This document shows positions 57,138 through 64,000 of a stretch of DNA of 64,000 bases, in pieces. Position numbers and translations under genes: made by a program. The notes below the pieces were generated by a model. The model saw only the letters and a list, made by a program, of their open reading frames with translations. It was not told where the DNA came from and made no database searches. The stretch lies in the NCBI GenBank assembly GCA_963808135.1, contig CAWEFA010000102.1, positions 33,962 through 97,961 on the forward strand, in the 5' to 3' direction. Position 1 is the first letter of the stretch; each line of letters begins with the position of its first letter. The DNA is from CAWEFA01 sp963808135. GTDB lineage: Bacteria; Bacteroidota; Bacteroidia; Bacteroidales; DTGW01.

Positions 57138-58376
57138 CTAATGCAACTATTAGGATTAATATTTACACTGTAATAATAGTCATTTTTTTAAATTTTACAA
57201 TCTTTTTTATAATATATTTTATAATACTTTTCTCCTGTTGAAACGAGAATAACCCCAATAAGTTTTGTGTTAATTTCATAATGCCGTTCCGGGGTTATTA
57301 CCCGTTCCAACAGGACATCATCAGCATCATATGACATTTTTTGTATAAGTTGTCCCGGCTTTGCCCCTCAAGATATATTCATTGAACAATTCATTTGGTG
57401 TTGACCAGTCCAATGTCTTTCGGGGCCTGTTATTAAGCAATTCTTGTACATGTTTGATCTTGCCAGATGGTATGGTATTAAAATCTGTGCCTTTTGGAAA
57501 AAAATCGCGTATCAACATGTTTGTGTTTTCGTTTGTGCCCCGTTCCCATGGGCTATATGGATGGGCAAAGTAAACTTTCATTTGGGTATCTTTGGTAAAC
57601 AACTTGTGGCTGGCCATTTCCGTGCCATTGTCATGGGTGGTCGATTTTCGCATGTATGTAGGCAGTTCTTTTAGTTCCTGGGCAAAAGCATTGCGGACTG
57701 TCCGTGTACTTTTATCTTTTAATTTTACTATAATGACATATCGCGTTGTCCGTTCTACAATCGTACCTATGCAGCTTTTATTGTCTTTGCCGATTATCAA
57801 ATCGCTTTCCCAATGGCCGGGTATAATCCTATCAGCTACTTCTGCCGGGCGTTCATCAATACTTATCCTGTCAAGTATCTTTGGTTCTTTTGACCGTTTC
57901 TCAGGACGTTTGCGTACACTCTTTTCCTGTCGCAAATAGCTTATCAACTCTTTGCGCAATGCCCCCTTTGTTTTCAAATAAATGTAACTGTAAATGGTCT
58001 CGTGCGATACTTGCATGTGTTTGTTGCTTGACTTGGTTTTTTGAAGCCGGTTGGCTATTTGTTCTGGTGACCAACCTTGCTTTAACCTCAGAAAGATATA
58101 ATATTCCAACAAAGGATAACCTTGGATTTTGTTCCCTTTATGTTTGTGCTTGCTCTTTAATTTATAAAGGAAATCTGCTATTTCTGCTTTATACACTGAA
58201 GCCGAGTTCCTCTTTATTTCCCGGCTGATAGTACATTTTGGCCTGTCAATCAATTGGGCAATCTCGATTTGTGATTTGCCAACCTTCAAATAAGATTCAA
58301 TTTGTACCCTTTCTAAAATTGTCAACCGTTCATATTTCTTCATATTGCAACTTGTTGTCTAACAAAGTTGCATTAG
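57138..58376 (-). mobile_element. IS30-family insertion sequence
   Basis: 1,239 bp with terminal inverted repeats CTAATGCAACT at 57138-57148 and its complement ending at 58376. It is flanked by AT on both sides, fitting the 2-3-bp duplications of the IS30 family. It carries one transposase gene on the minus strand and sits inside the barrel gene. Confidence 0.88.
57327..58343 (-). CDS. IS30-family transposase
   Basis: A 338-residue DDE transposase. The N-terminal helix-turn-helix reads RVQIESYLKVGKSQIEIAQL followed by RPKCTISREIKRNS. The catalytic core shows IIPGHWESDLIIGK (Asp), STTHDNGTEMASHK (Asp) and SPWERGTNENTNMLIRDFFP (Glu), all intact, so the element is probably active. Confidence 0.94.
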   Translation of the reverse strand: MKKYERLTILERVQIESYLKVGKSQIEIAQLIDRPKCTISREIKRNSASVYKAEIADFLYKLKSKHKHKGNKIQGYPLLEYYIFLRLKQGWSPEQIANRLQKTKSSNKHMQVSHETIYSYIYLKTKGALRKELISYLRQEKSVRKRPEKRSKEPKILDRISIDERPAEVADRIIPGHWESDLIIGKDNKSCIGTIVERTTRYVIIVKLKDKSTRTVRNAFAQELKELPTYMRKSTTHDNGTEMASHKLFTKDTQMKVYFAHPYSPWERGTNENTNMLIRDFFPKGTDFNTIPSGKIKHVQELLNNRPRKTLDWSTPNELFNEYILRGKAGTTYTKNVI

Positions 58377-58876
58377 ATTTTTGAACTGAAGTCGTACTTT
58401 TTTTATGGCTTCGATTGGTTAAACTCTTATACAAGAAACTACAATAATAATACTACACCCAATGTATCAACTTTTAACTATTATGATATAAATAATCAAT
58501 ATAATATTTTAACTTCATTATATAATAATACCAACAGCAGCAATGCATGGACTTTAAGTTCAGGGCTTGGGTTTGTTGTTGGATTGTCGTATAAAATAAG
58601 CGATTTATTTAGCGTTACAACTGAAATAGAGCCGTCCATATCTTATAAATATACGCAGACGACTACTTCAAGTACAAACTATGGTGTTCACTGGATTGGA
58701 AATTCAACAACAGGATATTCTCCAAACGATTATGTTAGCAGCAATATTTCGCAAACTACCGTTAATAAAGGCATTAATTATGGATTAACCAATTCAGCAG
58801 CTAATATTACAATAGTTTATAGATTGGTTAGGAAAACACAGAAGCCACAATAAACAAATTAATTAAAAATATAGCG

Positions 58877-58939
58877 AAGCGTAGTTTTCAACTACGCTTT
58901 TTTTATATAATATTTCGGCAATCTTATATCCCCGGTTTC
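58877..58939. repeat. 63-bp direct repeat with terminator, left copy
   Basis: AGCGTAGTT TTC AACTACGCT forms a perfect 9-bp stem followed by seven T, a strong rho-independent terminator, then ATATAATATTTCGGCAATC. The same 63 bases, with one difference, lie at 59613-59675, on the other side of the toxin-antitoxin pair. Confidence 0.85.
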
Positions 58940-59061
58940 CATAATATGCCTTTATTAAACAATCAGTTTTTAAAGCTATTGCCGGCAGGCAATAAAAGTT
59001 TTATAAAATGAGTTAATTGTGTTATTGCCCTGAAAAATTCCAAGCCGAAATAGTTTTAAGC

Positions 59062-59069
59062 TATCTTTG
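59062..59069 (+). promoter_or_regulatory. -7 promoter element of the toxin-antitoxin pair
   Basis: TATCTTTG matches TAnnTTTG, 28 bases before the antitoxin ATG. Confidence 0.6.
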
Positions 59070-59097
59070 TGCTAAACTTTAAGATAAATAATTGCCC

Positions 59098-59313
59098 ATG
59101 AAAGCACAAACTTTGCAATTTAATAGTATTGTCGAAACAATTTACAGCCTGCCGCTTGAAGATAGATTGGAAATCATAAATTTATTGGAGCATAATATTG
59201 CTGATACCAGGAGAAATGAAATTGCCAATAATTATAAGAAAACCCAAGTGGTTTACAAATCTGGCAAATTGAAATTTTCTTCTAAAATTAATGAACTCAA
59301 AAAGATGCTGTAA
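59098..59313 (+). CDS. Putative antitoxin of a RelE/YafQ-like toxin
   Basis: A 71-residue protein (start ATG 59098; a TTG six bases upstream is also open). N-terminal LQFNSIVETIYSLPLEDRLE resembles the dimerisation part of small Bacteroidota antitoxins, and the tail (VVYKSGKLKFSSKINELKKM) is basic. The last base of its stop is the first base of the toxin start, so the two are translationally coupled. Role inferred from this pairing. Confidence 0.75.
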   Translation: MKAQTLQFNSIVETIYSLPLEDRLEIINLLEHNIADTRRNEIANNYKKTQVVYKSGKLKFSSKINELKKML

Positions 59314-59582
59314 TGGAAGTTTCATTTAGTGATTCGTTCAATAAGGTATATAAAAAGAAAGTTAAATCGACTAACATAGAAACTGAGTTTTGGGTTCGCT
59401 TAGAATTATTTATTAACGATCCATTTGATGTAAGGTTAAAGACACACAAATTGTCAGGAAAATTGAAGGATTTGTGGAGTTTTTCAATAGAATACGACTT
59501 GAGGGTTGTGTTTTATTTTACTAAGGATAAGCCAAGGAAGGCAATTTTTGTTGATATTGGAACTCATGCTGAAGTATATTAA
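59313..59582 (+). CDS. RelE/ParE-superfamily (YafQ-like) mRNA interferase toxin
   Basis: An 89-residue protein with the RelE-like fold pattern: SDSFNKVYKKKVKSTNIETE, LKTHKLSGKLKDLWSFSIEY, DLRVVFYF and the C-terminal IFVDIGTHAEVY with the His and Tyr found in YafQ-type toxins. Predicted to cut mRNA at the ribosome. Confidence 0.82.
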   Translation: MEVSFSDSFNKVYKKKVKSTNIETEFWVRLELFINDPFDVRLKTHKLSGKLKDLWSFSIEYDLRVVFYFTKDKPRKAIFVDIGTHAEVY

Positions 59583-59612
59583 TAATTTAGTTAAGGGGTG
59601 GTTTCCCGGGTT

Positions 59613-59675
59613 AAGCGTAGTTTTCAACTACGCTTTTTTTATATAATATTTCGGCAATCTTATATTCCCGGTTTC
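59613..59675. repeat. 63-bp direct repeat with terminator, right copy
   Basis: Second copy of 58877-58939; its hairpin and T-tract lie 31 bases after the toxin stop and can end that transcript. Confidence 0.85.
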
Positions 59676-59728
59676 ACGGTTTTACAACAAACCCTGACTT
59701 CTTTAATTTATAATCTCTAAACCAACAA

Positions 59729-59770
59729 CTAACATCTAACATCTAACATCTAACAACTAACATCTAACTA
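59729..59770. repeat. Heptanucleotide repeat (CTAACAT)6
   Basis: Six 7-bp units, of which four are exact CTAACAT and two differ at the last bases (CTAACAA, CTAACTA). It covers the expected -33 region of the downstream promoter. Confidence 0.85.
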
Positions 59771-59776
59771 TATTTG
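59769..59776 (+). promoter_or_regulatory. -7 promoter element next to the heptamer repeat
   Basis: TATATTTG, followed by C, matches TAnnTTTG(C). It overlaps the last two bases of the heptamer tract and lies 57 bases before the ATG at 59833. Confidence 0.55.
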
Positions 59777-59832
59777 CAGGTAACTGTTTTAAATAATAAA
59801 AATGCAATCCAGTTAACTAAGTAATTTTAATT

Positions 59833-60306
59833 ATGAGAAAGCTACTGTTTTTCATGTTGTTTGTTCCCTTATTGTCTTATTCCCAGGATTATTCAAGAGA
59901 CGATATTTTGGGCGATTGGAAAATTTCGAAATGCGGATTATACATTAACAACGCAATATATAAAACCTCATATATAAACGAAACAAATAGTAAGGTTTTA
60001 GAAGGAAAATATACCGGCGAGATGGACGATGATATAAACAAAGCAATGAAAGCCATTGTCGGCTCCAATATTTTTTTCAATTCAGACAGCACAGTTACAT
60101 GGAACGCTTCAGTAAATGATTTGGATATTTCAAATGCTTACTGGCAGTTATCCGATCCGGATTTAATTGTTTTTTGCGAATGGAGGAACAGGGCAAGGTT
60201 AAGGCCAATATTATTGGAATGTAAAATTATTGCATTACAACCCAATATGATGTATTTAAAAGCTTTTGAAGCTGGAATGGAATTTAGAATTACACTGAAT
60301 AAATGA
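59833..60306 (+). CDS. Small exported lipocalin-like protein
   Basis: 157 residues with a signal peptide (MRKLLFFMLFVPLLSYSQ). The body begins DDILGDWKISKCGLYIN, a pattern seen in lipocalin-like proteins, and continues with beta strands (NIFFNSDSTVTWNA, DPDLIVFCEW, KAFEAGMEFRITL). Function unknown. Its promoter region carries a heptamer repeat. Confidence 0.65.
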   Translation: MRKLLFFMLFVPLLSYSQDYSRDDILGDWKISKCGLYINNAIYKTSYINETNSKVLEGKYTGEMDDDINKAMKAIVGSNIFFNSDSTVTWNASVNDLDISNAYWQLSDPDLIVFCEWRNRARLRPILLECKIIALQPNMMYLKAFEAGMEFRITLNK

Positions 60307-60393
60307 ATTTTTCAATCGTTAATTTGGAGATAGAAAATTTAAAAATAATGATGAACTATATCATACTGTACAAAGAACAATTTGGATTATATC

Positions 60394-60759
60394 CTATTTA
60401 TTCCTTATTACAGCTTTTTTAACGCGCAATGACAATTCATCCGGGCTGAAAGGTTTTGTAATGTAATCATCGGCGCCCAACTCAAATGCAGAAAGCACGG
60501 TTTCTTCAAGCCCAACGCGGGTTACCATAATAATTGGTATGTTCAATTTCAAATTGCTCCGTACAAATTTTATTAAATCGAGCCCGCTAAAATTAGGCAT
60601 ATGGAGATCGGTAAGCAATAAATCTATATTTTCTTTTTGAAGTATTTCCAATGCCTGCTTTCCATCAGGAGCTGAAACCACTTCATAGCCGTCAATTTTC
60701 ATTCTATGTTCCAACGCTTTGCGCGTCATGCTGTCATCTTCTACAATTAATACTTTCAT
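60394..60759 (-). CDS. Single-domain response regulator
   Basis: A 121-residue receiver domain with acidic pocket EDD (residues 7-9), phospho-acceptor Asp in LLLTDLHMP (about 52), Thr in IIMVTRVG and Lys in DYITKPFSPDEL. No output domain. It starts 11 bases after the Hpt gene ends in the same direction, so the two are probably one operon and may form a phosphorelay. Confidence 0.93.
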   Translation of the reverse strand: MKVLIVEDDSMTRKALEHRMKIDGYEVVSAPDGKQALEILQKENIDLLLTDLHMPNFSGLDLIKFVRSNLKLNIPIIMVTRVGLEETVLSAFELGADDYITKPFSPDELSLRVKKAVIRNK

Positions 60760-60770
60760 GATGATTATTA

Positions 60771-61115
60771 TTAAAGTATAAAATCGGTTCTTATTTCTGT
60801 AATAACATTATTGCAAAATAACTTAATATTATTAAATAAAGGATTAATCATATCAAGGTTTTTTTGGCTTTTTGAAATATCTTCCAGTTTCCTCAGGTCA
60901 TTATGGATGTTTTCAGCGCCAATAAAATCAAAAGAAGGGATAAATTTATGTAAGGTTTTATATAATTGACTCCAATTATTTGCAGCTATATAAGTTTCAA
61001 TTTCTTTTAAAACAACAGGGGTATTGTTTACAAAATCCTTTAGCATATCAACAACAAAATCTTTATCACCGGAGGATATCTCTTCAAGATATTCAAGATT
61101 GTAAAGTTTTCCCAT
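60771..61115 (-). CDS. Hpt-domain phosphotransfer protein
   Basis: A 114-residue helical protein. LYKTLHKFIPSFDFIGAENI holds the likely phosphorylated His (about residue 57) in the Hpt pattern HKxxxSF. Passes phosphoryl groups between receivers; the next gene is a single-domain receiver. The hybrid kinase is not in the window. Confidence 0.85.
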   Translation of the reverse strand: MGKLYNLEYLEEISSGDKDFVVDMLKDFVNNTPVVLKEIETYIAANNWSQLYKTLHKFIPSFDFIGAENIHNDLRKLEDISKSQKNLDMINPLFNNIKLFCNNVITEIRTDFIL

Positions 61116-61407
61116 AATATCAAACTTCTTTAAATTAACCCAAAAAAAACAACCTTTCGCAGTTTTCTCATAATGAAATTTAAGTAATTGGTTTTAAACT
61201 GAAATCAAACCCTGATTTTAAATTTCGATTTGTTACAAATTTATTCTATTATGAATATTAATTAACATTAAGCTATTTTATTTTTTAAATGATTTAAAAT
61301 TTTCTTACAAAGGACCCTGATTATATTATATTTCATTAACCCCCATCATCGAACAAATTATTATATTTATCTATTGAAAATTGATTAAAAAAATAAAGAT
61401 TTCAGCA

Positions 61408-62711
61408 ATGCAACCAAACCAACCTTTGGCTGACAGGATGAGGCCAAGGACACTTAAAGAATTTATAGGGCAGGATCATCTTGTAGGAGAAAAGGGCAGC
61501 ATCCGGAAAAGCCTTGAAGCAGGGATTATCCCATCGATGATATTATGGGGGCCTCCGGGCGTAGGCAAAACAACTTTGGCAAAATTATTGGCCGACCGAT
61601 TGGAACGAACGTTTTATATGCTTAGCGCAATTAATTCGGGTGTAAAAGATGTTCGTGAAACAATTGAAAAAGCAAAAAATCAGCAGCAATTTGGAAAAGG
61701 CGGGCCTGTTTTATTTATTGATGAAATCCACCGTTTTAGCAAGTCGCAACAGGATAGCCTTCTCGGTGCAGTTGAAAAAGGCATTATTACTTTAATAGGG
61801 GCTACAACGGAGAACCCGTCTTTCGAAGTTATTTCGCCACTTCTTTCACGTTGCCAGGTTTACATATTAAACCCTTTAAGCAATGATCAACTGATGGCCA
61901 TTTTAAACCGGACAATTGAAAATGATTTATATATCAAAAAGATTGATGTTAAAGTTGAAGAAACAGAAGCATTGTTAAGGATTGCCGGAGGCGATGCCCG
62001 AAAACTTCTTAATGCAATTGAATTGGTTGTGAATACACAGGTACAGGATAATAAAACTGGTCAAAGCTCAACAAGTAACAATCAATAACGAACTGGTACT
62101 CGATATTATTCAAAAGAACATAGCGCTTTATGATAAAGGCGGCGAGCAACACTACGATATTATTTCAGCTTTTATTAAATCAATGCGTGGCAGCGACCCG
62201 AATGCAGCGATATATTACCTGGCTCGCATGTTAGAAGGTGGCGAAGATATTGAATTTATTGCCCGCCGCATGGTTATCCTTGCTGCCGAAGATATTGGGC
62301 TTGCAAATCCAAATGCCTTGTTATTGGCAAGCAATTGTTTTCAGGCTATTCATACTATTGGAATGCCCGAGGCTCGCATTATACTTTCAGAAACAGTTAT
62401 TTATCTTGCTACTTCCCCTGAAAAGCAACTCGTCAATTATGGCAATTGACGAAGCCTTGCAATTTGTCAAACAAACCGGCAATTTGCCTGTTCCCCTGCA
62501 TTTACGCAATGCCCCAACAAAATTGATGAAAGAACTTGGTTATGGCTCAGATTATAAATATGCCCATAGTTATAATAACAATTTCGTACTCCAGGAATTT
62601 TTACCTGATAAAATTGCCGGTAAAAAATTTTATAACCCGGGCAACAATATTAAAGAAAAAGAACTACTTACAAAGCTCCGTGAATTGTGGAATAAGAAAT
62701 ATGGTTATTAG
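61408..62711 (+). CDS. rarA: RarA/MgsA-type replication-associated recombination ATPase (two frameshifts)
   Basis: AAA+ ATPase of the clamp-loader-like family acting at stalled forks. N-terminal PLADRMRPRTLKEFIGQDHL, Walker A WGPPGVGKTTLAK, Walker B VLFIDEIHRF, sensor TLIGATTENPSFEV, SLLSRCQV; C-terminal YLARMLEGGEDIEFIARRM and AAEDIGLANP. Two single extra bases break the frame: one in the A run at 62053-62056 (restoring NKLVKAQQVTINNELVL) and one at about 62418-62421 (restoring SPKSNSSIMAIDEAL). Joined, the protein is about 433 residues, normal for the family. Start ATG 61408 (MQPNQPLADRMRP). Confidence 0.92.
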
Positions 62712-62764
62712 ATATTTTAATAAATGATTTTAAATACTTTTGCAGGAAATTTCAAAATGAAACA

Positions 62765-63597
62765 ATGAAAAATTCTTTTTTAAATGAGATAGAGAACCTG
62801 CATAATCTCGAAAGCGGTAATTTCTTTATAATGGCTGGTCCTTGTGTGGTTGAAAGTGAGAAAATATCATTCGATATTGCAGAAAAAATTCTTGAAATTA
62901 CCGATAAGCTTAAAATTCCTTTTATTTATAAAGCTTCATATAGAAAGGCCAATCGGCAAAAGCTCGATTCATTTAAAGGTATTGGCGATGAAAAAGCTTT
63001 AAAAATATTAAGGGCAATTGGGGAAATTTACGAAATACCTATTGTTACGGATATTCATAATGAAGAAGAAGCATGTATTATAGCACAATTTGTTGATATT
63101 TTGCAAATACCTGCTTTTTTGTGCAGGCAAACAGAATTACTGATCGCCGCTGCAAGGACAGGAAGGGTGATAAACATTAAAAAAGGCCAGTTTATTGCAC
63201 CCGAGTCAATGAAATATGCAGCCCAAAAAGTAATTGATTCAGGTAACAATAAAGTTATGCTAACTGAACGCGGTTCTATGTTCGGTTATTACGATCTGGT
63301 TGTCGATTATTGCGGTATTATTGAAATGAAAAAAACCGGGCTTCCTGTTATATTGGACATTACACACTCTTTACAAAAACCCAACAACAGGAAGGCGGTA
63401 TTACAGGAGGCAGGCCCGAATTAATTGAAACTATTGCAAAAGCAGGCGTTGCTATAGGCGTTGACGGGATTTTTCTTGAAACCCACCCAAATCCGGCTGA
63501 AGCCAAACCAGATGGCACTAATATGCTTAAACTTGATTTATTATATGATTTACTTTGTCGTCTTGTTGAAATAAGACAAACAATCAATAAATTTTAA
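62765..63597 (+). CDS. kdsA: 3-deoxy-8-phosphooctulonate synthase (one frameshift)
   Basis: Makes KDO-8-phosphate from arabinose-5-phosphate and PEP for lipopolysaccharide core. FFIMAGPCVVESEKISFDIA, FIYKASYRKANRQKLDSFKG, VTDIHNEEEA, LQIPAFLCRQTELL, INIKKGQFIAPESMKYAAQK and MLTERGSMFGYYDLVVDYCG are all present. The first frame ends at 63424; one missing base near 63383-63386 restores KPNQQEGGITGGRPELIET, then GVDGIFLETHPNPAEAKPDG to the stop at 63597. Joined length is about 277 residues. The last 150 bases are repeated inverted at the window end. Confidence 0.93.
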
Positions 63598-64000
63598 AAA
63601 TACTAAAATGGATTTTCGTGCAAATATGTACAGGTATCGGTTCTCTTCCCGGAAATATTTAAGCAAGGCCGAATAGATGATGAAGTTTTATATAAAGTAT
63701 TGGAAGCTGCCCGTATAGCTGCCTTCTGCTGCCAACAAACAGCCATGGATATTTTACGTAGAAATCAAAGATGCGGAAAACAGAAAAAAAATTTCACGCA
63801 AACTATTAAACGGGAATGGTTGCAAGAAAATCCATTTTAGTATTTTTAAAATTTATTGATTGTTTGTCTTATTTCAACAAGACGACAAAGTAAATCATAT
63901 AATAAATCAAGTTTAAGCATATTAGTGCCATCTGATTTGGCTTCAGCCGGATTTGGGTGGGTTTCAAGAAAAATCCCGTCAACGCCTATAGCAACGCCTG
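63443..64000. repeat. Large inverted repeat at the window end
   Basis: 63443-63623 and 63820-64000 are inverted copies, 181 bp each with two differences, around a 196-bp non-palindromic centre. The left arm is the end of kdsA and the start of the next gene; the right arm runs back through the same kdsA sequence on the other strand and may continue past the window. At the junction TGCAAGAAAATCCA is the near complement of TGGATTTTCGTGCA. Confidence 0.9.
63608..63840 (+). pseudogene. Nitroreductase N-terminal fragment (several frame breaks)
   Basis: ATG 63608 starts MDFRANMYRYRFSSRKYLSK, and after a frame change the same strand reads DDEVLYKVLEAARIA, then NRKKI and REWLQENP in further frames. 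Together these fit the start of a nitroreductase-family flavoprotein (RYSVRKYL, EAARIAPSA(A)NKQPW). At least three single-base breaks within 200 bases and the switch into an inverted kdsA copy show that the sequence here is unreliable or degraded. Confidence 0.55.

Larger units (their letters stand above)
56953..58853 (+). pseudogene. Outer-membrane barrel gene interrupted by an IS30 element
   Basis: The start (56953-57137) encodes a signal peptide (MKKVIIALMLLKLSIGAYSQ) and NFHEIGLLFGTFTTNSFGLR. The rest lies beyond the IS at 58379-58853 (ELKSYFFYGFDWLNSY, GLGFVVGLSYKISDLFSVTT). Removing the IS and one copy of its 2-bp AT duplication gives exactly 660 bases, an open frame of 219 residues that reads SSIFELKSYFF across the junction. 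A small outer-membrane barrel is inferred from the strand pattern. The intact frame implies a recent insertion. Confidence 0.85.

Noticed and set aside
57361..58228. Several plus-strand frames opposite the IS30 transposase
   Set aside because: Shadows of the transposase, whose DDE motifs are intact on the minus strand.
1..64000. tRNA or rRNA genes
   Set aside because: I found no cloverleaf with the expected T-arm sequence and no rRNA sequence by eye; a dedicated scan could still find one.

Overview
The window is AT-rich, with mostly short intergenic gaps, and reads as a fermentative member of the Bacteroidota (Bacteroidetes). The evidence is: a TonB-dependent receptor with an N-terminal carboxypeptidase-regulatory-like domain, DUF6588-type and other outer-membrane barrels, a TlpA-like thioredoxin with a DUF4369-like N-terminus, a RelA with a decayed HD domain, and several promoters with the Bacteroidota -7 element TAnnTTTG. 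Acetate and butyrate kinases, rubredoxin and methylmalonyl-CoA epimerase point to anaerobic life. I cannot name a species.

Layout. 0-9.8 kb: clpC (cut by the left edge), gyrA, a TPR protein, gluconokinase, a lipoprotein and a C-terminal processing protease. 9.86-11.5 kb: an array of 21-bp units, a conserved leader and a small MKVKVVLNL-type protein, then a zinc-ribbon membrane protein. 11.5-15.1 kb: four attC-like sites with two toxin-antitoxin cassettes in one orientation, fragments of the 3' end of a PAP2 phosphatase gene, and an IS256-like element; no integrase is visible, so this resembles a CALIN (cluster of attC sites lacking an integrase). 15-21 kb: PAP2, methylmalonyl-CoA epimerase, SDR, barrel, GNAT-like, pyrD and an XRE regulator, with hairpin-rich REP/BIME-like repeats. 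21.4-30.2 kb: a large FAD/Fe-S oxidoreductase and a one-direction cluster pta-hbd-ackA-ptb-buk for making ATP from acetyl- and butyryl-CoA. 30.6-46.7 kb: conserved envelope proteins, relA, a thiol-disulfide protein, a GH2 glycosidase, LpoB/COG3014 lipoproteins, rubredoxin, a TonB receptor and fba. 47-55.5 kb: a surface-glycan cluster (GT2 enzymes, three related GT-C membrane proteins of which one is truncated, a FdtA-like cupin, a methyltransferase) and a DsrE-like protein. 55.5-59.8 kb: a second 21-bp-unit array with the same leader and a truncated copy of the MKVKVVLNL gene, a barrel gene cut by an IS30 element, and a toxin-antitoxin pair between 63-bp direct repeats. 59.8-64 kb: a small secreted protein, response regulator, Hpt protein, rarA, kdsA, and a fold-back at the window end.

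The most novel signal is the pair of loci in which two unrelated-looking arrays of the same 21-bp period sit at the same place before homologous leaders and starts of one gene family. The second is the attC-like cassette array, where each toxin-antitoxin cassette's own R'' box matches its own first bases, as an integron model predicts. Eight single-base frameshifts in conserved genes (clpC, gyrA, ctp, the TonB receptor, fba, rarA twice, kdsA) look like sequencing or assembly indels, and the last 0.5 kb looks like a fold-back. Protein absence should therefore not be inferred from broken frames here.
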